Assembly (NCBI RefSeq): GCF_011742875.1
Contig: NZ_JAAQTL010000001.1
Span: 2,542,001 to 2,606,000 of the forward strand
Reading direction: 5' to 3'
DNA length: 64,000 nt
Source: Luteibacter yeojuensis
GTDB taxonomy: Bacteria > Pseudomonadota > Gammaproteobacteria > Xanthomonadales > Rhodanobacteraceae
Below are positions 55,070-64,000 of the stretch, piece after piece. The notes beneath the pieces were generated by a model that worked only from the letters and a program-made list of their open reading frames with translations, was not told the origin of the DNA and did no database searches. Both the position numbers and the translations under genes were made by a program. Within the stretch, counting starts at the first letter, position 1. Each line of letters starts with the position of its first letter.

Positions 55070-56287
55070 TCAGTTGATGTTGCTGGTAAGGCTGAGCAGC
55101 GGCAGCAGGATCGCCGCCATGATGAAAGCGACGAGCACGGTCATGACGATGGTGAGGGTGGGCACCAGCGCGGCCAGCAGGCGATCGATGGCGCGCCTGG
55201 CTTCCACGTCGAAGGTGTCAGCCACCTTGAGCAGCATGGCATCCAGCGCGCCGGCTTCCTCGCCCACCTGGATCATCTGCAGGGCGAGCCGCGGGAAACG
55301 CTCCGTCTGGGCCAGCGCCGTGCCCAGGCCCGCGCCGCCCTTCACCCGGTCGGCGGCCTGCTCGAGCGCGAGGTCGAGCGCGCGGTTGCCGGTGACCTGG
55401 CGAGCGATGGCGAGCGAGGACAGCAACGGCACGCCGTTCTTCAGCAGCGTGCCCAGGGTGCGCGCGATGCGCGCCGTTTCCACTTTCAGCAGGAGCGGGC
55501 CGGCCACGCGCATCGTCAGCAGATAGCCGTGGAAGGCGAGCTTCGTGTCCGGATCGCGCAGGCGCATGCGCAGCACCGCGACCACCAGCACGAGCAGTAC
55601 GAGGAACGCCCACCACCAGTCGCCTATCGCCGTGCCGAGCGCCAGCACCACCTGGGTGATGAGCGGGATCGGCACCTGCATGTCGGCGAAGATCGGTACG
55701 AACTGCGGCACCACGTAAGCCAGCAGCAGCACCAGCGAACCGAGCACGCCGACCATGAGGAAGGCCGGATAGATCAGCGCGTTGACGATGCTGCCACGCA
55801 AGGCCTGCGCGCGTTCCAGGTAATCGGCGAGCCGGCGCAGCGTCTCGTCCAGCGAACCGCCGGCTTCGCCCGCGCGCACGAGGCTCACGTACAGGCGCGG
55901 AAAGACGCCGTTTTCCTCGTCCAGCGCCGTGGACAGGGTGGTGCCGCCGCGCACGCGGTCGCGGATGCGTTCCACCATGTTCTTCGCGCGCTCGCCTTCG
56001 GGCAGGTCGAGCAGGATGCCCAGCGCGCGATCGAGCGGCTGGCCCGCGCCCAGCAGGGTCGCGAGCTGATGGGTGAACTGGGCGAGCTGGTCGCCGGTGA
56101 AGGGGCCTTTGCGGAACATGGCCGCGATGCCGCCGCCCGACGATTCGCCATCCGCGGGCGCGGCCTCGAGCGGCGTATGCCCCTGGTCCTGCAGACGGGC
56201 GACCACGTCCTCCACGGACAAGGCCTCCATCCGGCCCGAAAGGACCTCGCCGGCGGCGCTGATGGCTCGGTAGCGGAATTGGCTCAT
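55070..56287 (-). CDS. gspF: Type II secretion inner-membrane platform protein GspF
   Basis: The 405-residue product has two cytoplasmic six-helix domains and three membrane helices (LIYPAFLMVGVLGSLVLLLA; WWWAFLVLLVLVVAVL; and a final helix near IVMTVLVAFIMAAILLP). The T2SF repeats read FTHQLATLLGAGQPLDRAL and TARIARTLGTLLKNGVPLLS. It starts 10 bases after gspE. Confidence 0.95.
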   Translation of the reverse strand: MSQFRYRAISAAGEVLSGRMEALSVEDVVARLQDQGHTPLEAAPADGESSGGGIAAMFRKGPFTGDQLAQFTHQLATLLGAGQPLDRALGILLDLPEGERAKNMVERIRDRVRGGTTLSTALDEENGVFPRLYVSLVRAGEAGGSLDETLRRLADYLERAQALRGSIVNALIYPAFLMVGVLGSLVLLLAYVVPQFVPIFADMQVPIPLITQVVLALGTAIGDWWWAFLVLLVLVVAVLRMRLRDPDTKLAFHGYLLTMRVAGPLLLKVETARIARTLGTLLKNGVPLLSSLAIARQVTGNRALDLALEQAADRVKGGAGLGTALAQTERFPRLALQMIQVGEEAGALDAMLLKVADTFDVEARRAIDRLLAALVPTLTIVMTVLVAFIMAAILLPLLSLTSNIN

Positions 56288-56297
56288 GCGCGCGGGC

Positions 56298-58022
56298 CTA
56301 GGATTCCTGCGTGACGCGCAGGACTTCCTCGATGGTAGTGATGCCGGCCACGGCCTTCGCGAGACCGTCCTCGTACATCGTGCGCATGCCCTCGGCGCGC
56401 GCCTGGCGTTCGATCTCGCCGGCGTCCGCGCGCTGCATCACCAGCCGGCGCAGGGGATCGCTCATCACCAGGAATTCCATGATGGCGCGGCGGCCGCGAT
56501 AGCCGGTGGGGTTCGCCGCGCTGGAGCCCGGCTTCCACAGGCGGATGGGCCGCTCGTCGGTGTACTTGTGCAGTTCGAACTGCTCGATCACCTCGGGCAA
56601 CGCTTCATAAGGAATGGCCGTTTCCGGATCCAGGCGGCGGACGAGGCGCTGGGCCAGGATGCCGTTCACCGTGGAACCGAGCAGGTAGTCCTCCACGCCC
56701 ATGTCGAGCAGGCGGGTGATGCCGCCGGACGCGCTGTTGGTATGCAGCGTGGACAGCACCAGGTGGCCGGTGAGCGCGGACTGGATGGCGATGCGGCAGG
56801 TTTCCAGGTCGCGCATTTCGCCGATCATGATCACGTCCGGATCCTGGCGGACGATGGAGCGCAGGGCGCCGGCGAAGTCGAGGCCGATCTGCGGCTTCAC
56901 CTGGATCTGGTTGATGCCTTCGATCTGGTATTCGACCGGGTCCTCGACAGTGATGATCTTCACGTCGGGCGTGTTGATCTGGGAGAGCGCCGTATACAGC
57001 GTGGTGGTCTTGCCCGAGCCGGTGGGTCCGGTGACCAGCAGGATGCCATGCGGGCGGTCGAGCACTTCGACGAAGCGCCCGCGGAAGTTGTCGGTGAAGC
57101 CCAGCGACGCGAAATCGAACACGACCGATTCGCGATCGAGGATTCGCATCACCACCGACTCGCCGAAGCTGGTCGGCACCGTGGAAACGCGAAGGTCCAG
57201 TTCCTTGCCTTGCACGCGCAGCTGGATGCGGCCGTCCTGCGGCAGGCGGCGCTCGGCGATGTTCAGCCGCGCCATGATCTTCACGCGCGAGATCACCGCG
57301 GCGGTGGAACTGGAAGGCGGCGCTTCCACTTCGTGCAGCACCCCGTCGATGCGATAACGCACCTTGAGCCGGTTCTCGAACGGCTCGATGTGCACGTCCG
57401 ATGCGCGCTGCTCCACCGCGCGCTGGAGGATCAGGTTGACCAGGCGGATCACCGGCGCTTCGGAAGCGAGGTCGCGCAGGTGCTCGACGTCGTCCTCCAC
57501 CGCGGCGTTGCCGTCGAGGCTTTCCACGATGCTGCCCATCGCCGAGCGGCCCTGGCCGTAATACCTTTCGATCAGGTCGTCGATCTCGGAACGCAGGCCC
57601 ACGCGCAGCTGCACCTCGCGGCCTGTCGCGAGGCGCACCGCCTGCAACGGGTACGGATCGGCGGGATCGGCCACGAGCAGGGCCAGGCCGTCGTCCCCCT
57701 CGCGGACCGGCACCACGTGGTACTGCTTGAGGAAGCGGAGCGACAGGTCGGTGTCCGCCGGCGGCAGCTCCGGCGCATCCTTGGCGGCCAGGAGGGGCAG
57801 CCCGAGGAGGTCGGCCCAGGCATCCGCGAGGTCGCGTTCCGATACCAGGCCCAGACGGGCCATCAGCGCCGTGAGGGTGCCCTCCGGCGTTTCGTCGTGC
57901 AGGCGCCGCGCCCGCGCGAGGTCGGTGTCCTTCAGGCGGCCATGCGCGACGAGGTGCGCGCACACCTGCGCCTCGCCGGGCTCCCCGGTGAGCATGTCCC
58001 TGTGCTCGGTCATCGCAGACAT
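56298..58022 (-). CDS. gspE: Type II secretion assembly ATPase GspE
   Basis: The 574-residue ATPase powers pseudopilus assembly. It has an N-terminal MshEN-like domain (about 20-170), Walker A GPTGSGKTT at 332-340, Asp box ITVEDPVEY at 357-365, Walker B DPDVIMIGEMRD at 394-405, and His box TGHLVLSTLHTN at 418-429. The C-terminal zinc tetracysteine motif of many GspE proteins is absent: the matching stretch reads KPGSSAANPTGYRGRRAI with no cysteine. It is the first gene of the operon. Confidence 0.96.
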   Translation of the reverse strand: MSAMTEHRDMLTGEPGEAQVCAHLVAHGRLKDTDLARARRLHDETPEGTLTALMARLGLVSERDLADAWADLLGLPLLAAKDAPELPPADTDLSLRFLKQYHVVPVREGDDGLALLVADPADPYPLQAVRLATGREVQLRVGLRSEIDDLIERYYGQGRSAMGSIVESLDGNAAVEDDVEHLRDLASEAPVIRLVNLILQRAVEQRASDVHIEPFENRLKVRYRIDGVLHEVEAPPSSSTAAVISRVKIMARLNIAERRLPQDGRIQLRVQGKELDLRVSTVPTSFGESVVMRILDRESVVFDFASLGFTDNFRGRFVEVLDRPHGILLVTGPTGSGKTTTLYTALSQINTPDVKIITVEDPVEYQIEGINQIQVKPQIGLDFAGALRSIVRQDPDVIMIGEMRDLETCRIAIQSALTGHLVLSTLHTNSASGGITRLLDMGVEDYLLGSTVNGILAQRLVRRLDPETAIPYEALPEVIEQFELHKYTDERPIRLWKPGSSAANPTGYRGRRAIMEFLVMSDPLRRLVMQRADAGEIERQARAEGMRTMYEDGLAKAVAGITTIEEVLRVTQES

Positions 58023-58156
58023 GCCATCTCCACACGTTCCGTTGAATGCATTGTCCGTCCCGGTTGTTCCTGCCAGGACGGGCCGCTATTGGTAGCACAT
58101 ACCGTGCGTCGGCGGCGACCGCAAATCGAGTGATCCGAGACACGGCGCAAAAAGAA

Positions 58157-58180
58157 AAAGCCGGCGTTGCCGCCGGCTTT
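58157..58180 (-). terminator. Intrinsic terminator of the trimeric autotransporter gene
   Basis: On the minus strand AAAGCCGGCG pairs with CGCCGGCTTT around GCAA and is followed by TTCTTTTTG. It lies 41 bases after the adhesin stop codon. Confidence 0.88.
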
Positions 58181-58189
58181 CAAGGACTT

Positions 58190-58213
58190 GGCGGCGCCCT
58201 GTAGGGCGCCGCC
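58190..58213 (-). other. Second hairpin between adhesin stop and terminator
   Basis: GGCGGCGCCC and GGGCGCCGCC form a perfect 10-bp stem with a four-base loop, 8 bases after the stop codon and without a T tract. It may stabilise the 3' end of the long adhesin mRNA. Confidence 0.6.
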
Positions 58214-58220
58214 GGGCTTA

Positions 58221-61200
58221 TTACCAGCCTACGCCTACACCGACGCCGCCCGAGCTTTCGCCGCCGCTGATCGCGGCGCCGAAGGTGACCGTGGCATTCG
58301 GCGTGATGCTGCGCGAGTAGCCCACCGACAGGGCGCCCTGACCCTTGTAGCCGCCGACGCCCACGCCGAGCCGGTTTTCGCCATTTACGCCCTGGGTGCT
58401 GAAGGCCATCTGCGACATCGCTGCCCCCATGGCGCCGACCTTGTCCAGCCGGTCGTTGAGGTTGGTGAAGCGGCGGTCCACCGTTCGCTTGTACTCGTCG
58501 AAGGCGCCGCCGCTGACCACATCGCCGAACTTCTGGTCCGTATAGGTCTTTGCGGCCTGCAACGTGGTGGCATCGCCCTGGTCGGCATAGGACTTGGCGG
58601 TGGCCACCGCCTGGTCGACCTGGCTGACGTTCGCCGCGTCCGTCGGCGCGGTACCCGCGGCGACATTGGTGATCGGCGCGCCGCCGCCGTCGATGGCCGT
58701 CGGGGTGACCGGCAAGGCGGCCGCCGCGGGTGCCGGTGCGGCCGCCGGTGCCGCCGCGGCGGATGTCACCGCCGCCGTGACCTCGGGGACCGTCGCCGCG
58801 GGTGTTGCCACGGAGCGGGCCGCGACCGACGGCGCCGCCGTCCGCTGGGACGCCGGGCCCGGCTTCAGGCCGCCGTCCGGTGGCGTCTCGAGCGCGCCCA
58901 CGCGGCTGTCGAGGGACGAGATGGCGCCATCCAGCGCACCCACCGCGTCGCCCACCGAACCGTAGGAAGCGCCCTGCACCCGGTACACCGGGCCGACGAG
59001 GCCGTTCACACCCATCGTCGCGCCGCCGCCCAGGGCCATGGCCACGGCGTTACCCGCCGTGCTGGACGACCCGGAGAAGGCGCCGGAGAGGGCACTGTTC
59101 AGCTGACCGAGGTTCACCGCATCGGTGTTCTGCGTACCGGCCGCCACGTTGGTGATCTGACGGTTGTTGCCGGCACTGCCCACCGACACCGTGTTCGCCC
59201 GCGTCGCCAGCGATCCGGCACCGAGGGCCACCGAGTTTGCGGCCAGCGCCCGCGCGCTGTCGCCGATCGCGGTGGATGCGGCACCGCTGGCGGTCGAGAA
59301 CGTCCCCACCGCCGTGGTCGATTCGTTGCTCGCCGTGGCGAAGGCGCCCGAGGCCGTCGAGAGGTCGCCCGTAGCGCTGCTGCCGGCCCCCGTAGCCGTG
59401 GCCAGTTGGCCGGTGGCCGACGCGTCGTCCGAGCCATCCATCGCGCCGGTGGCTTTCACGTAATGGGCCGCCGGGGCGACGCTGTCGGCCAGCGTATCGA
59501 GCTGGCCCTTGTTCACCGCGTCGGTGGCTTCCGTGCCGGCGGCGACATTCGTGATCTGGCGCTCCGCGCCGGCGTCGCCCACCGAGACCGTGTTCGCGCG
59601 GTCGTTGTACGAACCCGCGCCAAGGGCCACCGAGTTGTCCGCCGAGGCGTAGGACGATTCGCCGATCGCCGTGCTGCTCGCGCCATCGGCCCAGCTGTTC
59701 CAGCCCAGCGCCGTCGCATAGTCGTTCGTCGCCCACGCGCCGGCACCGAACGCCGCCGCGCCCACCCCCGTCGCCTGCGCCGGAATGAGCCCGAAGAACG
59801 TCGTGCCGCCGACGGCGACGCTCTCGTCGCCGAGCGCCTGCGCACTCTCGCCCACCGCCGTGCTGCTCACGCCGGTGGCCGCGCTCAACGTACCGACCGA
59901 GGTCGAGTAATCGCCGATCGCATTCGCCACCGCGCCGAACGCCGCCGACTGCGCGCCGGATGCGTAGGCACCCACGCCGTTCGCCGTCGAGGCGAAGCCG
60001 CTTGCGTTCGCGCTCGCACCCACCGCCGTGCCACCCACCCCCGCGCTGGTCGCGCCGGTATCCACCGGCACGCCGCCGTTGGTGATCAGCGGATTGCCGT
60101 CTTCGTCCACGGCATTGCCGCCCACCGCCACGCTTCCCGGACCGTCGGCCTGCGCGCCCGAACCATAAGCCGCGCTGTTCTGGCCCGTCGCCACCGCGCC
60201 GTAGCCAACGGCGGTCGACTGCTGCCCCGTCGCCACGGCGCCACTCCCCAGGGCGCTCGCGCCCTGGTTGCCGGCAAAGGCCCCGGAACCGGCCGCCGTG
60301 GCTTGATCGCCGACCGCCAGTGCATCGTCGCTGCCATCGCCAAGGCCGTTTGCCTTGAAGTAATGGCTGGCGTCGGTCACGCCGCCGGCCACCGCGTCAA
60401 GCTGGCTCTTGTTCACCGCGTCGGTAGCTTCCGTGCCGGCGGCGACATTCGTGATCTGGCGTTCCGCACCCACGTCGCCCACCGAGACCGTGTTGTCGCG
60501 CGTGGACACCGAGCCGGCGCCGAGCGCAACCGAGTTCACTCCCGAGGCATGCGAGGAATCGCCGATCGCCGTGGCACTCGTGCCATCCGCCCAGCTGTTC
60601 CAACCCAGTGCCATGGCATAGTCGGCCGTCGCCCAGGCACCCGTGCCGAAGGCCGCCGCACCGATACCTGTCGCTTGCGTCGGAATGAGGCCGAAGAACG
60701 TCGCGCCACCGACGGCGACGCTCTCGTCGCCAAGCGCCTGCGCACTCTCGCCTACCGCGACGCTGCTCGCGCCAACGGCCGCGCTTTGTGTACCCACCGC
60801 CGTCGACAGATCGCCGATCGCATTCGCCACCGCGCCGAACGCGGCCGACTGCGCGCCGCTCGCAAACGCGCCCACGCCGTTCGCCGTCGAGGCGAAGCCG
60901 CTCGCGTTCGCGCTCGCACCCACCGCCGTGCCACCCACCCCCGCGCTGGTCGCGCCGGTATCCACCGGCACGCCGCCGTTGGTGATCAGCGGATTGCCGT
61001 CCTCGTCCACCGCGTTGCCGCCCACCGCCACGCTTCCCGGACCGTCGGCCTGCGCGCCCGAACCATAAGCCGCGCTGTTCTGGCCCGTCGCCACCGCGCC
61101 GTAACCTGCCGCGATGGATTGCTGTCCTGTCGCTACCGCTCCGCTACCGAAGGCACTGGCGCCCGATGCTCCGGCGAAGGCACCCGAGCCAGCTGCCGTG

Positions 61201-64000
61201 GCGTAGTCGCCGGCCGCCACGGCGTCATCGCTGCCGTCGTTCAGGCCATTCGCTTTGAAGTAATGGCTGGCGTCGCTCACTCCGCCGGCCACCGCGTCAA
61301 GCTGGCTCTTGTTCACCGCATCCGTATCTTCCGTGCCGGCGGCCACGTTCGTGATTTGACGATCGAACGCCTCGTGCACCACGCCATTCGTATCGGTCCA
61401 CGCCTGCGACGCACCCACCGATACGGTGTTGTCGCGCACGGTCATGGAGTTGGTGCCGAGCGCGACCGAATTCGTGTTGTTCGCATACGCGTTCGTACCG
61501 AGAGCCACCGCGCCATCGAACACACCGATGCTGTGCGAGCCGATGGCGATGGTGTCGGGGTCCGCCGTGCCGGCCTTGTAACCCAGCGCGATGGAATTGT
61601 TGCCGTACGCGGAAGATTCGCCGCCTATGCCCGTGGAATTGACACCGTAGGCGATGGCGAACTCGCCGAGCGCCGTCGCGTTCTCCTGGTAGGTCAGCGC
61701 GCTCCAACCGACGGCCGTCGTGTTCGCCGCACCCGCCACGGCCAGGAGGCCGACGGCCGTGCCGTAATCGCGGGCCAGCGCGCCAGCACCGATAGCGGTC
61801 GAGCCATAGCCCGCCGCTTGCGTGTCGAAAAGAAAGGTGTAACCGGTGCCGTAGAGCACGTTGGCCGGGCCACCGATGGCCACGCTGGACTCGCCGTTTG
61901 CCTGGCTCTTGTAGCCGATCGACGCGGCGTAGTCGCCAAGCCCCTGTGCTGCGCCGCCGACTGCGACGGTCTGCAGACCGCTGGCCGTCGCCGCATTGCC
62001 GAACGCGGACGCCTGCGCGCCGGAAGCCAGCGAATCCGCGCCATGCGCCGTGCTCTGCTCGCCCGTCGCCTGTGCGTTCGCGCCGTGCGCGGAACTGCCT
62101 GCACCGGTGGCGACACTGCCGTAACCGCTCGCCGTGGCGAAACTTCCCGTGGCGACCGCACCGCTGCCGTTCGCCGTCGCGCCGTCCGCACCCGCGAACG
62201 CCCCCGAACCCGACGCCGTGGCGTACTGGCCCGTCGCCAGCACATCGTCGCTGCCGTCGCCGTTGCCTGTGGCCTTGAAGTAACGCGTCGCGTCGTTCAC
62301 CGACGCATCGAGCTGGCCCTTGTTCACCGCGTCGGTAGCTTCCGTCCCGGTCGCGACATTCGTGATCTGGCGCTCCGCGCCGGCGTCGCCCACCGAGACC
62401 GTGTTCGCGCGGTCGTTGTACGAACCCGCGCCAAGGGCCACCGAGTTGTCCGCCGAGGCGTAGGACGATTCGCCGATCGCCGTGCTGCTCGCGCCATCGG
62501 CCCAGCTGTTCCAGCCCAGCGCCGTCGCATAGTCGTTCGTCGCCCACGCGCCGGCACCGAACGCCGCCGCGCCCACCCCCGTCGCCTGCGCCGGAATGAG
62601 CCCGAAGAACGTCGTGCCGCCGACGGCGACGCTCTCGTCGCCGAGCGCCTGCGCACTCTCGCCCACCGCCGTGCTGCTCACGCCGGTGGCCGCGCTCAAC
62701 GTACCGACCGAGGTCGAGTAATCGCCGATCGCATTCGCCACCGCGCCGAACGCCGCCGACTGCGCGCCGGATGCGTAGGCACCCACGCCGTTCGCCGTCG
62801 AGGCGAAGCCGCTTGCGTTCGCGCTCGCACCCACCGCCGTGCCACCCACCCCCGCGCTGGTCGCGCCGGTATCCACCGGCACGCCGCCGTTGGTGATCAG
62901 CGGATTGCCGTCTTCGTCCACGGCATTGCCGCCCACCGCCACGCTTCCCGGACCGTCGGCCTGCGCGCCCGAACCATAAGCCGCGCTGTTCTGGCCCGTC
63001 GCCACCGCGCCGTAGCCCGACGCGATCGACTGCTGTCCTGTCGCCACGGCGCCGCTGCCAAAGGCGCTCGCCCCCTGCGCACCCGCGTAGGAACCCTGTC
63101 CGGCCGCCGTCGTGTAGTCGCCGTTCGCGAGGCTGCCGGCACCGAAGGACGATGCGCTGTTGCCGCTGGCGATCGCGCCATGACCGTTCGCCGTCGACTC
63201 GTCGCCGATGACCGTGCTGCTTTCGCCCGTGGCGGTCGAGCCGCTGCCCTCGATCGTCGTATTCGCGCCGACCGCGGTGCTGTTGTCGCCATCGATGTTG
63301 GAAGCGCTGCCGAGACCGGTCGCGTTGTCGCCCCAGACGAAGGTGTTCGAACCATAGGCCGAGGCGCTCTCGCCCCAGACGAAGGAATTCGTGCCGACGG
63401 TGGTCGTCTGCGTGCCGATGGCGGCGCTGCGATAGCCCACGGCCACCGCGCCGACGTCGAGGGCGCCCGCCACCGCGCCGACCGCCGTGGCGTACAGATG
63501 ATCCGCCGTGCTCGACCAGCCTAGCGAGGTCGTGTAATCCGCCGAGCCCCAGGCTCCGTTGCCGAAGGCCGACGAACCCACACCGCTCGCGAGCGTCGGC
63601 ACGAAACCGCCGTACGCCGTACCGCCGACGGCGACGCTTTCCTCGCCGGTGGCCTGCGCGCTTTCGCCTACCGCCGTGCTGCTCACGCCAGTAGCCGCGC
63701 TCTGCGTGCCGACGGCGGTCGAGTAATCGCCGATCGCATTCGCCACCGCGCCGAACGCCGCCGATTGCGCGCCGGATGCGTAGGCACCCACGCCGTTCGC
63801 CGTCGAGGCGAAGCCGCTCGCGTTCGCGCTCGCACCCACCGCCGTGCCGCCCACGCCCGCGCTCGTCGCGCCGGTGTCCACCGGCACCCCCTGGTTGGTG
63901 ATCAGCGGGTTGCCGTCCTCGTCCACCGCGTTACCGCCCACCGCGACGCTTCCCGGACCGTCGGCCTGCGCACCGGCGCCGAATGCGGCCGCGTTCTGGC
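58221..64000 (-). CDS. Giant YadA-like trimeric autotransporter adhesin (5' end outside window)
   Basis: The frame is open from the right edge to a TAA at 58221 and gives 1,925 residues of C-terminal sequence. Long runs of the YadA head motif (GxxAxAxGxxSxAxG type) alternate with six stalk motifs of the form ITNVAAGTEATDAVNKSQLD. A Pro/Ala-rich segment and a coiled coil lead to the YadA membrane anchor, which ends GVGVGVGW with the aromatic final residue of outer-membrane barrels. Type Vc adhesins bind host surfaces or other cells. Signal peptide and start are not visible. A long reading frame on the opposite strand is an artefact of composition. Confidence 0.95.
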   Translation of the reverse strand, partial: QNAAAFGAGAQADGPGSVAVGGNAVDEDGNPLITNQGVPVDTGATSAGVGGTAVGASANASGFASTANGVGAYASGAQSAAFGAVANAIGDYSTAVGTQSAATGVSSTAVGESAQATGEESVAVGGTAYGGFVPTLASGVGSSAFGNGAWGSADYTTSLGWSSTADHLYATAVGAVAGALDVGAVAVGYRSAAIGTQTTTVGTNSFVWGESASAYGSNTFVWGDNATGLGSASNIDGDNSTAVGANTTIEGSGSTATGESSTVIGDESTANGHGAIASGNSASSFGAGSLANGDYTTAAGQGSYAGAQGASAFGSGAVATGQQSIASGYGAVATGQNSAAYGSGAQADGPGSVAVGGNAVDEDGNPLITNGGVPVDTGATSAGVGGTAVGASANASGFASTANGVGAYASGAQSAAFGAVANAIGDYSTSVGTLSAATGVSSTAVGESAQALGDESVAVGGTTFFGLIPAQATGVGAAAFGAGAWATNDYATALGWNSWADGASSTAIGESSYASADNSVALGAGSYNDRANTVSVGDAGAERQITNVATGTEATDAVNKGQLDASVNDATRYFKATGNGDGSDDVLATGQYATASGSGAFAGADGATANGSGAVATGSFATASGYGSVATGAGSSAHGANAQATGEQSTAHGADSLASGAQASAFGNAATASGLQTVAVGGAAQGLGDYAASIGYKSQANGESSVAIGGPANVLYGTGYTFLFDTQAAGYGSTAIGAGALARDYGTAVGLLAVAGAANTTAVGWSALTYQENATALGEFAIAYGVNSTGIGGESSAYGNNSIALGYKAGTADPDTIAIGSHSIGVFDGAVALGTNAYANNTNSVALGTNSMTVRDNTVSVGASQAWTDTNGVVHEAFDRQITNVAAGTEDTDAVNKSQLDAVAGGVSDASHYFKANGLNDGSDDAVAAGDYATAAGSGAFAGASGASAFGSGAVATGQQSIAAGYGAVATGQNSAAYGSGAQADGPGSVAVGGNAVDEDGNPLITNGGVPVDTGATSAGVGGTAVGASANASGFASTANGVGAFASGAQSAAFGAVANAIGDLSTAVGTQSAAVGASSVAVGESAQALGDESVAVGGATFFGLIPTQATGIGAAAFGTGAWATADYAMALGWNSWADGTSATAIGDSSHASGVNSVALGAGSVSTRDNTVSVGDVGAERQITNVAAGTEATDAVNKSQLDAVAGGVTDASHYFKANGLGDGSDDALAVGDQATAAGSGAFAGNQGASALGSGAVATGQQSTAVGYGAVATGQNSAAYGSGAQADGPGSVAVGGNAVDEDGNPLITNGGVPVDTGATSAGVGGTAVGASANASGFASTANGVGAYASGAQSAAFGAVANAIGDYSTSVGTLSAATGVSSTAVGESAQALGDESVAVGGTTFFGLIPAQATGVGAAAFGAGAWATNDYATALGWNSWADGASSTAIGESSYASADNSVALGAGSYNDRANTVSVGDAGAERQITNVAAGTEATDAVNKGQLDTLADSVAPAAHYVKATGAMDGSDDASATGQLATATGAGSSATGDLSTASGAFATASNESTTAVGTFSTASGAASTAIGDSARALAANSVALGAGSLATRANTVSVGSAGNNRQITNVAAGTQNTDAVNLGQLNSALSGAFSGSSSTAGNAVAMALGGGATMGVNGLVGPVYRVQGASYGSVGDAVGALDGAISSLDSRVGALETPPDGGLKPGPASQRTAAPSVAARSVATPAATVPEVTAAVTSAAAAPAAAPAPAAAALPVTPTAIDGGGAPITNVAAGTAPTDAANVSQVDQAVATAKSYADQGDATTLQAAKTYTDQKFGDVVSGGAFDEYKRTVDRRFTNLNDRLDKVGAMGAAMSQMAFSTQGVNGENRLGVGVGGYKGQGALSVGYSRSITPNATVTFGAAISGGESSGGVGVGVGW
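58672..58893 (-). other. Pro/Ala-rich segment within the adhesin stalk
   Basis: Roughly 74 codons encode a low-complexity stretch with PPDGGLKPGPASQRTA and AAAAPAAAPAPAAAALPVTP, between the last head/stalk module and the final stalk motif before the anchor. It is unlike the rest of the protein and probably forms a flexible spacer. Confidence 0.75.
59551..60197 (-). repeat. Adhesin internal direct repeat, copy 1
   Basis: About 645 bases here match 62362-63008 with no difference that I could find by eye, at an offset of 2,811 bases. The matching end is sharp near 60197. A shorter, slightly diverged relative of the right part occurs at about 60808-61103. Confidence 0.85.
62362..63008 (-). repeat. 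Adhesin internal direct repeat, copy 2
   Basis: Near-identical to 59551-60197. The right-hand part is also related to 63700-63960. Such a long identity in a high-GC coding repeat suggests recent duplication or gene conversion. Confidence 0.85.

Noticed and set aside
58167..63524. Open reading frame of 1,785 codons on the plus strand opposite the adhesin
   Set aside because: It is arginine/alanine-rich without recognisable domains and mirrors the repeat structure of the adhesin. Stop-free antisense frames are expected from high-GC repetitive coding DNA.
58221..64000. CRISPR array suspected from the regular repeats
   Set aside because: The repeats are in-frame coding modules of hundreds of bases with YadA head and stalk motifs, not short repeats separated by unique spacers.

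Overview
The window is GC-rich chromosomal DNA from a gammaproteobacterium of the order Xanthomonadales, most likely a Luteibacter/Dyella-type member of the Rhodanobacteraceae. The main evidence is a type II secretion operon in the Xanthomonas xps order (E-F-G-H-I-J-K-L-M-N-D), a Clp-type CRP regulator, a trpGDC cluster without trpE, and an E. coli-type SpeD. I assigned the genus from gene content and protein resemblance only; no 16S or database comparison was possible.

Layout. 1-5 kb: end of a probable LysR regulator, tRNA-Gln(CTG), rplM-rpsI, coq7, speD, clp, and a MarR-GNAT fusion. 5-12 kb: TauE/SafE permease, the trpG-trpD-trpC-HAD operon, an aldo/keto reductase, a DoxX protein, a remnant of a glyoxalase-family gene, and a D-2-hydroxyacid dehydrogenase. 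12-23 kb: mostly small envelope and stress genes, including two DUF2884 paralogues, an RcsB-like regulator, an exported PrxQ peroxiredoxin, a universal stress protein, a ferritin-like protein, lipoproteins, an MFS exporter, a thioredoxin-fold protein and a YqjD/ElaB-like protein. 23-35.5 kb: aceE, maeB, a secreted metzincin protease, a DUF1704 putative metallopeptidase, ferredoxin-NADP reductase, yadGH ABC exporter genes and rluF.

35.7-43.4 kb is the most unusual part. Seven consecutive plus-strand genes encode exported proteins of two unrelated families. Family A (three copies) has a signal peptide, three conserved cysteines and a C-terminal hydrophobic segment. Family B/C (four copies) has a signal peptide and a conserved D-x-E-x-K ... 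C-x-S-C core that resembles the zinc site of nucleotide-deaminase-fold proteins. The order A1-B1-C1 | A2-B2-A3-C2 looks like a duplicated A-B-A'-C unit that lost A' from the first copy. Most internal junctions overlap by 4 to 26 bases. I know of no described system that matches it.

43.5-58 kb: dbpA and hrpB helicase genes and the complete T2SS operon gspE-N plus gspD, all T2SS genes on the minus strand with stop/start overlaps at most junctions from gspH to gspN. 58.2-64 kb: the C-terminal 1,925 residues of a giant YadA-like trimeric autotransporter, 5' end outside the window. It is built from modules spaced exactly 900 bp apart at two of three intervals, and carries a near-perfect direct repeat of about 645 bp.

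Short palindromic REP-like sequences built on the core TAGCGGCTCC recur between genes at five places. Several intrinsic terminators are clear.
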